NCBI GenBank assembly: GCA_013146195.2
Contig: CM028381.1
Location: 96,529,380 to 96,593,379 of the forward strand
Direction: 5' to 3'
DNA: 64,000 bases
Origin: Codonopsis lanceolata
Lineage: Eukaryota; Streptophyta; Magnoliopsida; Asterales; Campanulaceae
Shown: piece after piece, positions 1 to 10,107 of the stretch
How the letters are laid out: each line of letters starts with the position of its first letter
Numbering within the stretch: the first letter of the stretch is position 1
Notes under the pieces: model-generated
What the model was told of the DNA's origin: nothing
Databases searched by the model: none
What the model saw: the letters and a program-made list of their open reading frames with translations, nothing else
Position numbers and translations under genes: made by a program

Positions 1-7
1 TCTTCCC

Positions 8-382
8 TTAAGAATTCTTGAGTAAAGGGAGAAAGTGATTCACCAAAATCAAGTTCAAAAGAGGTTGATTCTTCGTGACTTTCATTTTCTGGTGAAGAAG
101 AAGGATGTGTGATCTGCAAAGGTGTTTGAGGTAAAACAGAAGAGATTGTTTAGGATCAACAGAAGAGTTTGAGGAGACACCAGTAAGGTTAAAGTCTACT
201 GGTGCCGGGTTCGGAGGAATTAGAGATGCTACTGTTGCAGGATTCTGTGGAGTTGAAGTAGTAGAAGCTTGATTTGTACCTGTCTCAACATCATCAGAAT
301 CATCAGCAAAATTTGGAGCCACTTGTGGCTCTAATAAATCATATTCATCAAAAGTAACATGCACATATTCAATAATTTTCAA
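8..382 (-). pseudogene. copia pol linker between integrase and RT (partial)
   Basis: The frame starts IIEYVHVTFDE, the typical sequence after the integrase C-terminal FGC motif of copia elements, followed by a Ser/Thr/Pro/Asp-rich linker. It continues the integrase above and would lead into reverse transcriptase outside the window. A frame change occurs before the left end. No enzymatic domain of its own is visible. Confidence 0.6.
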
Positions 383-1660
383 ATAAGTTTTGTTAAATAT
401 GCAAAATGTTTTTAAATGATATGAATAGTCCAGAAAAATTCCTTCGTCTGATTTTGAATCAAATTTGCCTTTATATTCTTTTCTATTATAAAGAATAAAA
501 CATTTACAGCCAAATATTTTGAAAAATCCTACATTTGGGGCTCTTCCTCTCTATATTGCATATGTAGTTTTATTATGAAACTTGTTTACCAGGAATCGAT
601 TCTGGGTGAAGCAAGCAGAGTTGACATCTTCTGCCCAGAAGTACTTCAGAAAATTAGGTTCTGCCAGTATAGTTCTTCCTGCTTCAATAAGTGTTCTGTT
701 CTTTCGTTCAGCTACACCATTTTGTTGAGAAGTCCCAACAGCAGAGAAGTTGTGGTCGATCCTGTGGTCATCACAATATATTTCAACACAGTTGTTCTTG
801 AATTCGATGTCGTTGTCTGATCTGATGTCACTTATATCTTCAAGCTTTTGAGTTTGAAGTCTTCATAATAGAGTGGTGACCAGATCGTATGTCTAATATT
901 TTGATGTCATTGTTTCAATCCAAGTGAATCCTGAGTAGGCATCAACTACTACAAGTGTGTACTTATCTCCAGAGATACTGACAGTAGTGATTGGTCCAAA
1001 GAGATCCATGTGCAGAAGTTGAAGAGGTCTGGAAGTTGACATAACAGGCTTGCTCTTGAAGGAATACTTGGAAAGTTTTCCTAGTTGACAAGGTTTACAA
1101 CTTCTGTCGTGGTCGGCAGACACCGTAGGTAGACCTTTAACAAGTCCATCTTTTGAGAGCTTGGAGAAGTACTTGAAGTTGAAGTGACTCAAACGCTTGT
1201 GCCAAAGCCAGTTGTTGTCACGAATGTTGTTGGCAACTAGGGAAAGGCTTGACGATCTTCCAAGTAAGTTTAAGTCCACGACATATATGTTTCCTTGTCT
1301 ATTGTCGGTCAGCAGAGTTGAGCAGGATTCACTATCTTTGATGAGACATTGGTTGGAGGAGAATTGACAGATAAGACCCTTGTCGCAGAATTGGGATATG
1401 CTCAAGAGATTATGTTTTAAGCCATTCACTAGAGAAACTTTGTTGATGGAGAGATTTCCTGTAGTGATTGAGTCATGCCCAATTGTCTTCCCTCTTGTAT
1501 TGTCGCCAAATATCACCATCGAACCTTTAGCTTCAGCTATATCTGAAAGTAGACTTCTATTCCCTGTCACGTGTCTTGAACAACCACTATCGAGGTACCA
1601 GATGTCCTTTTCTTTTGAATTTATATCCATGAAGCAGACCTAAAAAAAATCAAGGAAACA
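383..1660 (-). pseudogene. copia pre-integrase and integrase region of pol
   Basis: The minus strand encodes the protease-proximal motif WYLDSGCSRHVTG, then the GAG-pre-integrase zinc site (H..H in LWHKRLSHFNF, CKPC further on) and the integrase core beginning HMDLFGP, whose Asp is the first DDE residue. After a frame change near 890 the core continues with IRSDNDIEF (second Asp) and SQQNGVAERKNRTL (catalytic Glu), then the C-terminal FGCKCF region. All three catalytic acidic residues are still legible, but one reading frame does not span them. Integrase would insert the cDNA into the host genome. The frame at 8-382 is the linker between integrase and RT, with TFDE at its start. Confidence 0.85.
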
Positions 1661-1711
1661 AGGTCCCCTTTATTTTCTTTCGGGTCCTGATGATTAGCAA
1701 CCTTTTGGAAC

Positions 1712-3910
1712 TCATACCTGCCTAACCTTGAGAGAACTAGGTCTCTCAGATTTTTGTGTAAACCTTAGGAGACATTCTGGGGCCAGATGACCCAAACAAT
1801 TGCAAGAGTGACAAAGGTGAAAGTTCCATGGAAAATTGTGATCTGCTTTTACTGTAGAGTGCTTGTGACTTTTTTTCTTTCCAACATCACTCTTGAGTTC
1901 AGCTTGTCTTGTTGACAATAGACTTAAGAGGTTTCTTGTGAGTGTTCCTGGGTGTATTAACAACAGACCAAGCCTTGGCTAATATGTTATTAGGAGACTT
2001 ATGAGCATCCACCAGAATTCCCTTAAGCTTAGTATCAGTAAGCTTGGGAGCCTTGGCCTTTTCATAGACAAACTTAACAGGTACCAGCAGAGATTTCGTT
2101 TGTCTAGCACCAGCAGACTTTGCCTTAACAGAGCTGCTATCGGTACACTTAGATTTCTCTACTGTTTCTTTAACAAGCTTCTCATGAACCAGCTACTATG
2201 GCTTTCCCTTTGTGAGCCTTGGGGTAAACGTATGGAACACTTATATAATCAAGTCCACGTTTACCTTTGTTACCAAAGGTATGTTTGGAGAAGGAAAGAT
2301 CAACAGCAGTCTTGGAGCATTTGACTTTATGTGTGACAGAAGAGCTTGCTAAGTTGTGTTCATCATTATAGCCTAAGCCTGATTTGTCTCAATTTGGCTT
2401 TTGGCTAAATAGGATTCCTTCAAAGGTTTCCTTGGAGCTGTTCCAGAAGTCAATGGTCTTTTGCAAGGCCTATTTCTCTTGGTCTAGCCCTTTGATGTGC
2501 TCAACTAAGCATTCAACTTTGTCACATAGGAATTTGTTTTCTCCTTTTACCTTGATTCTTTCTTGTTGACAGTTATTGAGAGTTTGCACCTGAGCTGCCA
2601 GCACAGATTTCTCAGCAGCAAGCTTTTCATAGTTCTTCGCAAGCTTGACATAGGCTACCCTGAAGGTGTTGAACTCCTCAAGCATATCTTGATTATCCTT
2701 GAGCAATTCTTCCTTACTGGAGTTATCACAATTGTAGTCAACCTCTTCACAAGGAGAAAGTGAGATCTCGACTTCATTTTCAGAGTCATAGGTGTGACTT
2801 GATTCTTGAGCTATTAAACATATGTTGGCTTGCTCAAAATCGTCCTCATCCTCTTCTGAATCAGGCTCAACCCATGTAGCAACCTGCTTTTCTTCAATGT
2901 CCTTAGTCAACATACCTCTTTGTTTTCAAAATTTCTTATAAGGAGGTTTTTGGTATGCTTCAAATTTTGGCTTTGGACATTTGGAAGCAAAATAACCAAG
3001 TTTCCTACCGTTGTAACACATAAGCTCATTGTTAGATGAGGTTTCAGCAATCTTTCTGAAAGGCTGCTGGTGAGTGTCTTTCCTTCCAGATTTTGCAAAT
3101 TTCTTAAAACATTTTACAAACATAGCAAATTGTTCATCAAAAAGAAAATTATTTTCGCTGGAGGAAGTGGAGGGTTTGTCATCAACTAGAATATCTTCTT
3201 GTACCATGGCTGGCAAGGACAGAGTTTTGAACTGCTTGTCCTGCTCTAGAGCTTGACTAACCTCAAGCTCATAAACCTTTAAACTTGCATAGAGACTACG
3301 AAGAGTCATTACATTCAAGTTCTTAGATTCTTTCATGGCGATAGTCTTAACATATCAAAGACTACCTAGGGAGCCTAAAAATCTCATGTTCATTTTCTTT
3401 TTGCCATAGGTTTTACCTAGAGAAAAACAACTATTAATTACCTCGCTGAAACGATCGTAGGCTTGTCTCAGGGTTTCCTTAGAATCTTTTTTGAATGAGT
3501 CGAATTGTTGGATGAAGGTGTACTTCATGTTGTCTCTTGTATCTTGGTTTCCTTCCAAGTATTCTACAAGAGCTTCCCACATCTCTTTGGCAGATGTACA
3601 CCGGATCACTTGTTGATAGGTGCTTGTGATTATGTTTATAGTTTTACTATCTAGCTCCACTAGCTTTCTTTCATCCTCTGTCCATTTAGATTATTCTTTT
3701 GCAACTTCTGGAGGATTACCACTAACGCTTGCAAGAAGATTGGCCTTCATTAGCACATGACGTCCTTCTAGTACGCATTTTCATAATCTGTTATCAATGG
3801 AGTTCATATGACGCATTATCTTATCCTTCCAAATATTGAGATGGCCTTCGTCCAATATTGGGACGTGGTTCGCATTTGATGTTGGTAGCATATAATGTGT
3901 TTGTGTCATT
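1712..3910 (-). pseudogene. copia gag, multiply frameshifted
   Basis: Capsid/nucleocapsid precursor of the copia element. Starting at 3910 the minus strand gives the same N-terminus as the intact gag frame at 20324-21688, but it is split into pieces (3355-3660, 2926-3336, 2470-2913, 1712-1963) by stops and frameshifts. The first CCHC knuckle is damaged: the second Cys reads Gly and the His reads Tyr (CYNGRKLGYFASKC). A second knuckle, CHSCNCLGHLAPEC, is preserved around 1765-1810. An acidic, coiled-coil-like segment lies between the knuckles (about 2500-2800). Not functional. Confidence 0.85.
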
Positions 3911-4162
3911 GCATATTTATCACTCAAGAGGTTAATCTTGGAAAAAAATTGTTTTCGAAGAGTTAAGCTCTGTTGACAAATAACCCCCGAATTCGTAAAA
4001 ACACTTTTTAGGACTAGTCAGGTGCGTATCATAGAGGAAGACAATGCCTGTAGTATACGTATTTAGGTTATCTTCTATAAGATGGGAAGGAAAGTTGGTC
4101 CTTTTTATCCTCTTCTGTCAAAGATCAAAACTAAACTATCTTCTCCTTGTAAATATGGGTCA

Positions 4163-4304
4163 ATTGTGTTTGGTGGATGGTAGTGAATATCCGGGAAACA
4201 GAATATTCACTATGCTAGAAGAACAGTTAATTATTACAACAAGAGGAAGTAAATAGATAGCAATAAATGTGCAGTCTTCTTGTTGTTGTTATGGACTTCG
4301 TTAA
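4163..4304 (-). mobile_element. Sirevirus-like LTR fragment, minus orientation
   Basis: Matches the part of the LTR at about 22160-22310 of the copy further right, in the same orientation. It is a short internal LTR piece and meets a plus-oriented LTR copy head to head, so 4163-4304 and about 4515-4660 are inverted copies of each other. Confidence 0.75.
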
Positions 4305-5062
4305 TCAGTTCTAGTTGAAGAAGTCAACATACAGCTCCTTGCATTTAATGCATCCAACCTAATAGAGTTGTTACTCACTTCATCTTCTCCAACGGTCTTA
4401 AGGATGCTTGCATATAAATTCTGTCATTGAAGACTTGAAGTAATTAATGATCTAAACTTATTCAACAACATCAAGTCATCTTACTTAGTGTATTCAAGAG
4501 ATCGTAAACTGATCAACGAAGTCCTCAACAACAATAAGAAGACTGCACATTTATTGCTATCTATTTACTTCCTCTTGTTGTATTCATTAATTGTTCTTCT
4601 AGCACAGTGAATATTCTGTTTCCGAGATATTCACTACCACCCACCAAACACAAGTTAAATATCTTGTACATGATCCATTAGAGATTTCTGTAATAGAATT
4701 AGTGGAAAACATAGTGCACTTTCAAATCCAAGATTGACTGCTTTGGTGGTGGTGTAATTACTTTTATAGTACGAATCATATCAAAATACATGTGTTCTTT
4801 CATGTTCTCTTATTTCTTGTTTGATTTAATTATACGCTATTTAACTTATTCGAGCATCAAACTAAGTGAACAATAAGTGAACAACTAAGTCTCTTGGTAG
4901 TGCTTCACTAGACTTAGTCTGTCTTCCTTACAAGTCTTACTTCAACCTTTTCAATAGGTTGTTAGTACTTAGTTTAGGAACTCTCACGAAAAGTTTTAAA
5001 GTGTAACTAGGTTATTCACCCCCCCTTCTAGCCTAGTATTGTGCCCTTTAGGACTAACAATT
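4305..5062 (+). mobile_element. Sirevirus-like LTR, plus orientation (5'-truncated)
   Basis: Reverse complement of the LTR part 21758-22500. It contains a TATA box (TATAAA, 4413-4418), the C-rich CCCCCCCTTCTAG block near 5020 and the LTR end GGACTAACA at 5062. The base run after the end (ATTGCCAGC) is not a PBS, so it is a solo or 3' LTR fragment rather than the 5' end of an element. Confidence 0.75.
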
Positions 5063-5458
5063 GCCAGCTTGGATAAATGTTCCCAAGACCCATATTCAAA
5101 AGGAGAAGATAGTCTAGTTTTGATCTTTGAAATAAGATGATAGAAAGGACCCCTTTTCCTTCCCATCTTATAGAAGATAACCTAAATACGTATACTACAG
5201 GCATTGTCTTCCTTTATGATACGCACCTGACTAGCCGTAAAAAGTGTTTCTACAAGTTCGGGGGTTATTTGTCAATATTGGAAGACATCTTAGAAGGTCG
5301 AAGGGTCGGGCGAAAATTCAGGAAGGTCAGAAAATCGAGAAAGCAAATTGTTCTTTCTTATTTGGTCTATGTCAAAGGAGGAGAAAACGGTATTGGGAGG
5401 CTGTTCATCTGGGGGGTTTATTGGGCCATTTGGAAGGAAGTGAATAAAAGGGTTTGCC

Positions 5459-5555
5459 CCTAAGGGGGTGGCACAGTGGTAGACATGAGGCTTCACAAAG
5501 TGTGAGGACTCAGGTTCAATCCCTTCCCATGCCCCCTTAGGAGAAAAAAAAAAAA
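5459..5555 (+). mobile_element. short tRNA-derived SINE, copy 1
   Basis: A ~83-bp body plus A-tail. Box A-like GTGGCACAGTGGTAGACATG (from 5468) and box B GGTTCAATCCC (5513-5523) form an internal RNA polymerase III promoter. The ends CCTAAGGGGG (5459-5468) and CCCCCTTAGG (5532-5541) are perfect complements, like an acceptor stem, and are followed by an A-rich tail (to 5555). Two relatives occur at 41220-41310 (minus) and 42580-42640. No clear target duplication is seen at this copy. Confidence 0.8.
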
Positions 5556-5559
5556 GACT

Positions 5560-5712
5560 GCCGAAACATGTGAAGTCTAAATAACTATTTTAAAGGCAAA
5601 GTTCTATACACAGTTGTCACGCTAATTGGTACGCAGCCCATTTAGCCATTAAGTATAGAATCTAATGTAATATATGAGCAAATGCAAATCTAAATGCAAA
5701 TGAGAAACAACA
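5560..5712 (-). mobile_element. distal end of the first copia's 5' LTR
   Basis: Matches 22860-23012, the outer end of the complete Sirevirus-like LTR, including the terminal AAACAACA (minus TGTTG...). It shows the LTR of the left copia element was separated from its gag by the inverted-repeat structure, the 5275-5458 sequence and the SINE. Confidence 0.75.
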
Positions 5713-5815
5713 GCAATACTGGTATGGAGTAAAGAAAATTCAGCAAACTTCATTCATTTCTTCGAGAAATGTAATGCAGTTGCGGATGTTGTGACTAATT
5801 TACCTAGTGAATCTC
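5713..5815 (+). pseudogene. possible LINE-type RNase H trace
   Basis: A short plus frame reads ...FIHFFEKCNAVADVVTNLP..., resembling the C-terminal motif (N-x-VAD-x-x-xNL) of plant RNase H-like domains in LINE pol and host RVT_3 genes. It sits just outside the copia LTR, so the copia may have landed in a LINE remnant. Too short for a firm call. Confidence 0.3.
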
Positions 5816-5879
5816 ATAACTCCTTTTTTTTTGCTCTTATAAGTTACTAGTTATTTAGCCCGTGCTCTGCACGGGTACA

Positions 5880-6850
5880 ATGTGTGATATATATATTTTT
5901 ATAATAATAATATAACTTTTAGACATTATAATTAGATTGTTAATCTCTTCCATGTTTATAATTTTTTTTTCTATTGTTACTAATATTAAACGATTATTTT
6001 ACCTAAATACTTTTAAAATTGATATAAGTTTCTAGATAACGTGAGATACATATTTTGTATTAATAATAATAATATTTTTTTTGATCTAAAGACTTTTAAA
6101 ATTAACATTTAACTTGATAACAATATTAGAAGTCATTTTATTAAAAAAATTTAAAATCATAATTCATTTTTAAACAATGTGAAATACTTATATATATTTT
6201 TATTGGTAATGAAAGTTTAAGTCTTTTATCTAAAGACTTTAAAATCAACACCACATTTTAACTATGTGGTATACATATTTTCTATTGGTAATAATAGTAT
6301 TTTTAAAACCAACATTAATTTCTAACAAATGTAAAATGCATACATCTTTTCAATTAGTAATTAATAATAGTATTTTTAATACAGACATTAATTTCTAACC
6401 AGTGTTTAATACATATCTTCTATTGGTAATAATAGTGGAATATTTTGTAACCATGTGAGATATATCTCTTGTAAAAGTGAAAGTCTTTAGTCTAAAGACT
6501 CTAAAATCTAACATTTTTTTAAACAATGTGTTATACATCTCTTTTATTGGTAATAATATAAAATAATTTAAACTCAACATCATTTTCTAGCCAATGTGAG
6601 ATATACATCTTCTATTGGTAATAATGGTAAAAATATTTTATCATATATATATATATGATAAATCTTTGAATAAACCTTCATTTTAAAGCATCCATGTGAA
6701 AGCTTTAAAAACTTTTGGTTTTTTAGTGACTTTGAAAATCAACATCACTTTCCAACCAATGTATGATACATTTCTTCTATTGGTACTTAATAATAGAAGT
6801 TTTTAAACCAACATCAATTTCTAACAAATGTGGGATACATCTCTTATATT
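5880..6850. repeat. degenerate ~100-bp repeats inside Helitron B
   Basis: Recurring blocks: AACCAATGTGAGATACAT, TCTTCTATTGGTAATAATAG and GTCTTT-A-TCTAAAGACTTT (a short palindrome), at irregular spacing of roughly 70-130 bp. The same blocks fill 42960-43770, 44935-45650 and 47051-47215. Confidence 0.7.
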
Positions 6851-6854
6851 GTTG

Positions 6855-7425
6855 AAAAATTAGTGTTTTTAGTGAAAGAAATTGTGCAACTTGAGGCACA
6901 AATTTCTTTACGTGTCATTTGTTTGTTGACGAATGTAATTGCGCAAATGCGTTCTACTCAGTGAGAGAATCAAAATGATATATTTATTTTTTCAAATCGA
7001 ATTTTGGATAATAAGATATCAAGACTTAAAGTATAATATTTGTTTAAAAAATTAATGTTTTTAGTGAGAGAAATTGCGTAACTTGAGGCACGAATTTCTT
7101 TATGTGTCATTTGTTTGTTGGCGAAGGTAATTGCGCAAATGTGTTCTACTCGGTGAGAGCATCAAAATGATATATTTATTTGTCAAAATCGAGTTTTTGA
7201 TAAATAAAATATCAAGAGTTAAAGTATAATACTTATTAAAAAATTAGTGTTTTTAGTGAAAGAAATTGGGCAACTTGAGGCACAAATTTCTTTACGTGTC
7301 ATTTATTTGTTGACAAAAGTAATTGTGCAAATGTGTTCTACTCGGCAAGAACGTCGAAATGATATATTTATTTGTCCAAATCATGTTTTGGATGAATAAG
7401 ATATCAAAGGTTAAAGTATGGTGTT
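6855..7425. repeat. three tandem ~187-bp repeats
   Basis: Each unit begins AAAAATTAGTGTTTTTAGTG (starts near 6855, 7046 and 7233) and continues through CAACTTGAGGCAC and ATGATATATTTATTT. The copies differ by scattered substitutions, e.g. ACGTGTCATTTG against ATGTGTCATTTG. Confidence 0.85.
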
Positions 7426-7703
7426 AAAAGTGAGTCATTAGAAGTAATATCTCACCTTGAAGAGTTTTATCCCACATTGGTTAGAAGTAATGTTAGTTGT
7501 AAAAGTTTTTAAATATAAGTTTTCTACTATTGACAATAAAAGAAGTTATATCTATTCTTATATAGCTATATGATAATACCCCTTATCATATTGAATATTA
7601 ATAGGTAATGGTTGGAAGATAAAAAGTCTTACATGGATGCCTAAAAATCAATATTTATCTAAAGTAGGTGGGGTGACACAACCATAATGCTCCTCACCAA
7701 CTT

Positions 7704-7705
<2 letters not shown>

Positions 7706-7775
<70 letters not shown>
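7706..7775. repeat. (TA)n microsatellite
   Basis: About 70 bp of uninterrupted AT dinucleotides at the 5' end of the family B Helitron. Confidence 0.95.
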
Positions 7776-7777
<2 letters not shown>

Positions 7778-8087
7778 TTTGTTTCCCCGGGCACTCCTCA
7801 ACTTGATAAAATAGGCACTAGATATGTAAAGACTTTGTAAAAACATTGAAATTGCTTACCTTGAGATAGACGATCTCTCTTTGTAGCCACTACTTGGTTA
7901 GGTAGTACCGTATTAAGCATCCCACTTATTTATATTTTTGGTTATTGATAAATTTATGAGGGTGTTGACTCTCATTTCTTAAAGAAAAGAAAAAGAATAA
8001 TCTCCATATGAGAGCAACACAGATGGAGATGACACCAAACTCCTAGTATCACGAACTCTAAGCCAGTCGTTAAGTTTTATAACTTCA
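7778..8087. other. non-coding flank, no gene seen
   Basis: AT-rich sequence between the Helitron and the hAT element. The last ~50 bp (AGCCAGTCGTTAAGTTTTATAA) match the second copy of the duplicated segment near 11755. No coding signal. Confidence 0.5.
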
Positions 8088-8164
8088 AGTGTAGGCAGTG
8101 GCGGATCCAGACATAAACTTCAGCGGTGTCACAAATTAATACTATTACATAATTTTTTTGAAAA

Positions 8165-8521
8165 TTACAATTGTCCCCTACGCGTTTTCATACGTTGAAA
8201 ACGTTGAATTACATCGTCATCTGTAACACTCATTAACAAGTCATTTTCAATAAAACATACAAGAGAATCATTTAAAAATTGATCGGACATTCGATTTCGT
8301 AAATCTATCTTGACAATATTCATTGCAGAGAAGCATCTTTCCACTTTCCAAATTCCAGCAAATTCATCATAATAACATATGCTGCTATGCAATTTTAATT
8401 TGTGATTTTTATCAAAAGTCAAAAACCCCACAACACAAACACAAATGACAATTACAAATCCTGAAATCCGAAAATCCCAATCCCAATTCGGCAATTCCCA
8501 CAGCCCACTACCACTAGCCAC
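8165..8521 (-). pseudogene. hAT transposase C-terminal dimerisation domain (truncated)
   Basis: Residues ~58-118 read VERCFSAMNIVKIDLRNRMS then SDQFLNDSLVCFIENDLLMS and QRFQRMKTRRGQL, the conserved end of plant hAT transposases of the TTF-type zinc finger group (hAT dimerisation domain). The first ~50 residues (MASGSGLWELPNW..., then a hydrophobic stretch) do not match a transposase and are probably non-coding sequence read in frame. BED/TTF zinc finger and RNase H-like catalytic core are absent, so it cannot catalyse transposition. Confidence 0.8.
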
Positions 8522-9191
8522 ATGAACAGAACAGAAGAACCCAAAATATTTGTAATTGGTATTCCTAATTTCGGAATTTCCTAATTCCTATGCACAATTC
8601 ACAAATCAGAATTCAGAAATGCCGAATTGAAGACTTGAATTGAAGTGATTAACAAATAACAATTAAGTGAAACTGTGAAGATTGAAAAAACTGAATGAAC
8701 TACTGAAGAATGATTGAATGAAGACTGAAGTCATGAACATTGAAGAATTGGAGAAAGTGAGAAACATAAAAAGGAAATTACCTCGGCCTCTGCGTCTGCC
8801 AGGCCCGTCGCCGACTCGCCGTCGCCTCCTCGCAGTCACCGGTCGGTCGGTGAGTACTCTGTACTCCTCAGTCCTCAGTCTCAGTCTCCACTCTCCAGTC
8901 CACTCTCCTCTTTGACTCTTTGACAGACCAAATTCAAGGTTCAAATCAAAGACGCAGTCAAGCTCTGGCTTTCCGGCTTCAAGTAATCAAGTTCCGGCTG
9001 TGCTTCGACAGTTCGACTTCGAGCCTCGACCTCCCAGATCGCTCGGAGTCGACGCTCACTCGCTTCTCGTCTCGTATTCGCTCGCAGACAGTCGCAGTCG
9101 CAGTGCTCACTTCTTTAGTTCTTTTGCCGTTTGATTTTTTTGGTGTGCGAAGTGCGAACCCTAGATCTGGAAAACTTGAGTGGTGTCACTT

Positions 9192-9217
9192 ATGTAAAAC
9201 GGCGTCGTTTTACATAG
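9192..9217. repeat. 11-bp perfect hairpin inside the hAT element
   Basis: TATGTAAAACG-GCGT-CGTTTTACATA, near the right end of the element. It may be a sub-terminal protein-binding palindrome. Confidence 0.7.
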
Positions 9218-9296
9218 TGAAAATAAATAAAAAAAAAAGTTCAGAGGTGCACCTGCCCCCCAAGTATAATGCATGCGTCCGCCCCTGAGTGTAGGA

Positions 9297-9794
9297 TTTG
9301 TTGTAAAAATCAAAATTAAAAACAAAAAAGCTCTATACAAGATTGTTTTAAGCACCAAACAGAAGCAAAAAACCATTTCGTTATAATGGTTTATGTAATA
9401 CTAATCATAAATATTATTAGGTTACCATTTCATCCAGTATCTTAGGCACTCGCAATGAGACCGTCTTACAAATCTTAAGCCGTAAAGAGGAGCCTCACTC
9501 TCTCACAATTCAGCCCATCAACATACGATGGATCGGGTCTAAGGGATCCGTCTTATAAAAAATATTTGTAAGTCGATTTTTCAATTCCTAAGTTTTTGCC
9601 ATCCCTAATATGCAACATCTATGCTCGGCAAAATTTATTAACAATATGTATGGAGAACTTGAGAATTTGTGAAACAAGAGCTCGGTAGCATTTTATATTA
9701 CCACTTATGTAAAAGCTTAATAATTTTTTAGAAAGAATAACCAAAAATGTATACCAAGCTTAACAAACATTATAAGTGCCGAACTTATTCTAGA
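9297..9794. repeat. diverged duplicate segment, copy 1
   Basis: Together with ~8060-8095 this matches 11757-12190 in the same orientation; shared blocks include CACCAAACAGAA, AACCATTTC and GGAGAACTTGAGAATT. Non-coding in both copies. Within it, 9430-9560 carries a GAGACCGTCTTACA motif common in plant repeats. At 9795 the homology stops at CAGTGGCGGAGCC, which looks like another hAT end. Confidence 0.6.
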
Positions 9795-9846
9795 CAGTGG
9801 CGGAGCCCTTTAATAGCCAAAAGGGGTCAGGGCCAACTTTTAAAAT

Positions 9847-10105
9847 ACTCCCTCCGTCCCTAAATTATCGTCTTCCTTTCCTTTTTCGTCCGTTCCAAAA
9901 TAATTGTCCACTTTGAAACTTACCTTTTTAGAACATCACTTTTACCACTCTACCCTTACTTTTTCACCTTACTTTAATTATGAGCCACATACACATGGGC
10001 TTTAAAGAAAACTACACATTAAACCAATACAAATAATCAAGTCAATTGTTTTTTCTTAATCTGTGCGCCGGGTCAATCAGGACAATAATTTAGGAACGGA
10101 GGGAG
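9847..10105. mobile_element. Stowaway MITE (Tc1/mariner)
   Basis: Terminal inverted repeats CTCCCTCCGTCCCTAAATTAT (left) and the complement of its variant ending GGAACGGAGGGAG (right), flanked by TA on both sides (9845-9846, 10106-10107). 259 bp, no coding capacity. The CTCCCTCCGT terminus and TA target are diagnostic. Confidence 0.95.
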
Positions 10106-10107
10106 TA

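Larger units (their letters stand above)
1..3972 (-). mobile_element. Ty1/copia (Sirevirus-like) retrotransposon, internal region, runs off left edge
   Basis: Reads on the minus strand from a degenerate primer binding site near 3966-3971 through gag, a second zinc knuckle, protease/pre-integrase and integrase, and leaves the window before reverse transcriptase. The gag-integrase order before RT is the Ty1/copia order. It is closely related to the copy at 19001-23012 (same gag start, same integrase upstream region), which identifies the family and shows where this copy is damaged. Several stops and frameshifts break gag and pol, so it is dead. The long gag with two knuckles and the initiator-Met type PBS in the sister copy suggest the Sirevirus lineage; the lineage assignment is inference. 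Confidence 0.85.
3974..5274. repeat. 1.3-kb inverted-repeat structure with ~187-bp arms
   Basis: The left arm (3974-4160, starting TGACAAATAACCCCCGAA) is repeated in reverse complement as the right arm (5087-5274, ending TTCGGGGGTTATTTGTCA). The arms are not similar to the neighbouring LTR. Between them lie two pieces of Sirevirus-like LTR in opposite orientation. The left boundary cuts the PBS of the flanking copia element just after GCTCT. It could be a foldback/MULE-like DNA element with long terminal inverted repeats that captured LTR pieces, or an inverted duplication; no matching target duplication is seen. Confidence 0.7.
5847..7777 (-). mobile_element. Helitron, family B, non-autonomous
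   Basis: On the minus strand the 3' end is a perfect 7-bp hairpin (CCCGTGC-AGA-GCACGGG, plus positions 5859-5875), then 8 nt and CTAG (5847-5850) followed by T. The 5' end reads TC followed by a TA-run (7776-7777 inward) and is preceded by A, giving the A|T insertion site expected for Helitrons. There is no Rep/helicase coding. The interior has degenerate units (AATGTGAGATACAT with TTCTATTGGTAATAATAG) and three 187-bp tandem repeats. The 5' boundary is inferred from the TC/A rule only. Confidence 0.7.
8096..9288 (-). mobile_element. hAT transposon, deleted, with 8-bp target duplication
   Basis: Terminal inverted repeats CAGTGGCGGATCCA (8096) and, at the right end, the complement of CAGGGGCGGACGCA (ending 9288). 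The flanks are a perfect 8-bp duplication AGTGTAGG at 8088-8095 and 9289-9296, the hAT signature. The left part encodes a transposase C-terminus on the minus strand. Most of the transposase is missing, so it is non-autonomous. A homologous segment near 11757-11800 lacks the insertion and serves as a diverged empty site. Confidence 0.9.

Noticed and set aside
5459..5555. A real tRNA gene
   Set aside because: It has pol III boxes, but no convincing anticodon arm, and it is repeated with A-tails and target duplications, as for a SINE.
8718..9288. Plus-strand gene inside the hAT element
   Set aside because: Short Arg/Ser-rich frames in a G+C-rich patch, no recognisable motif, and no start context or partner exon.
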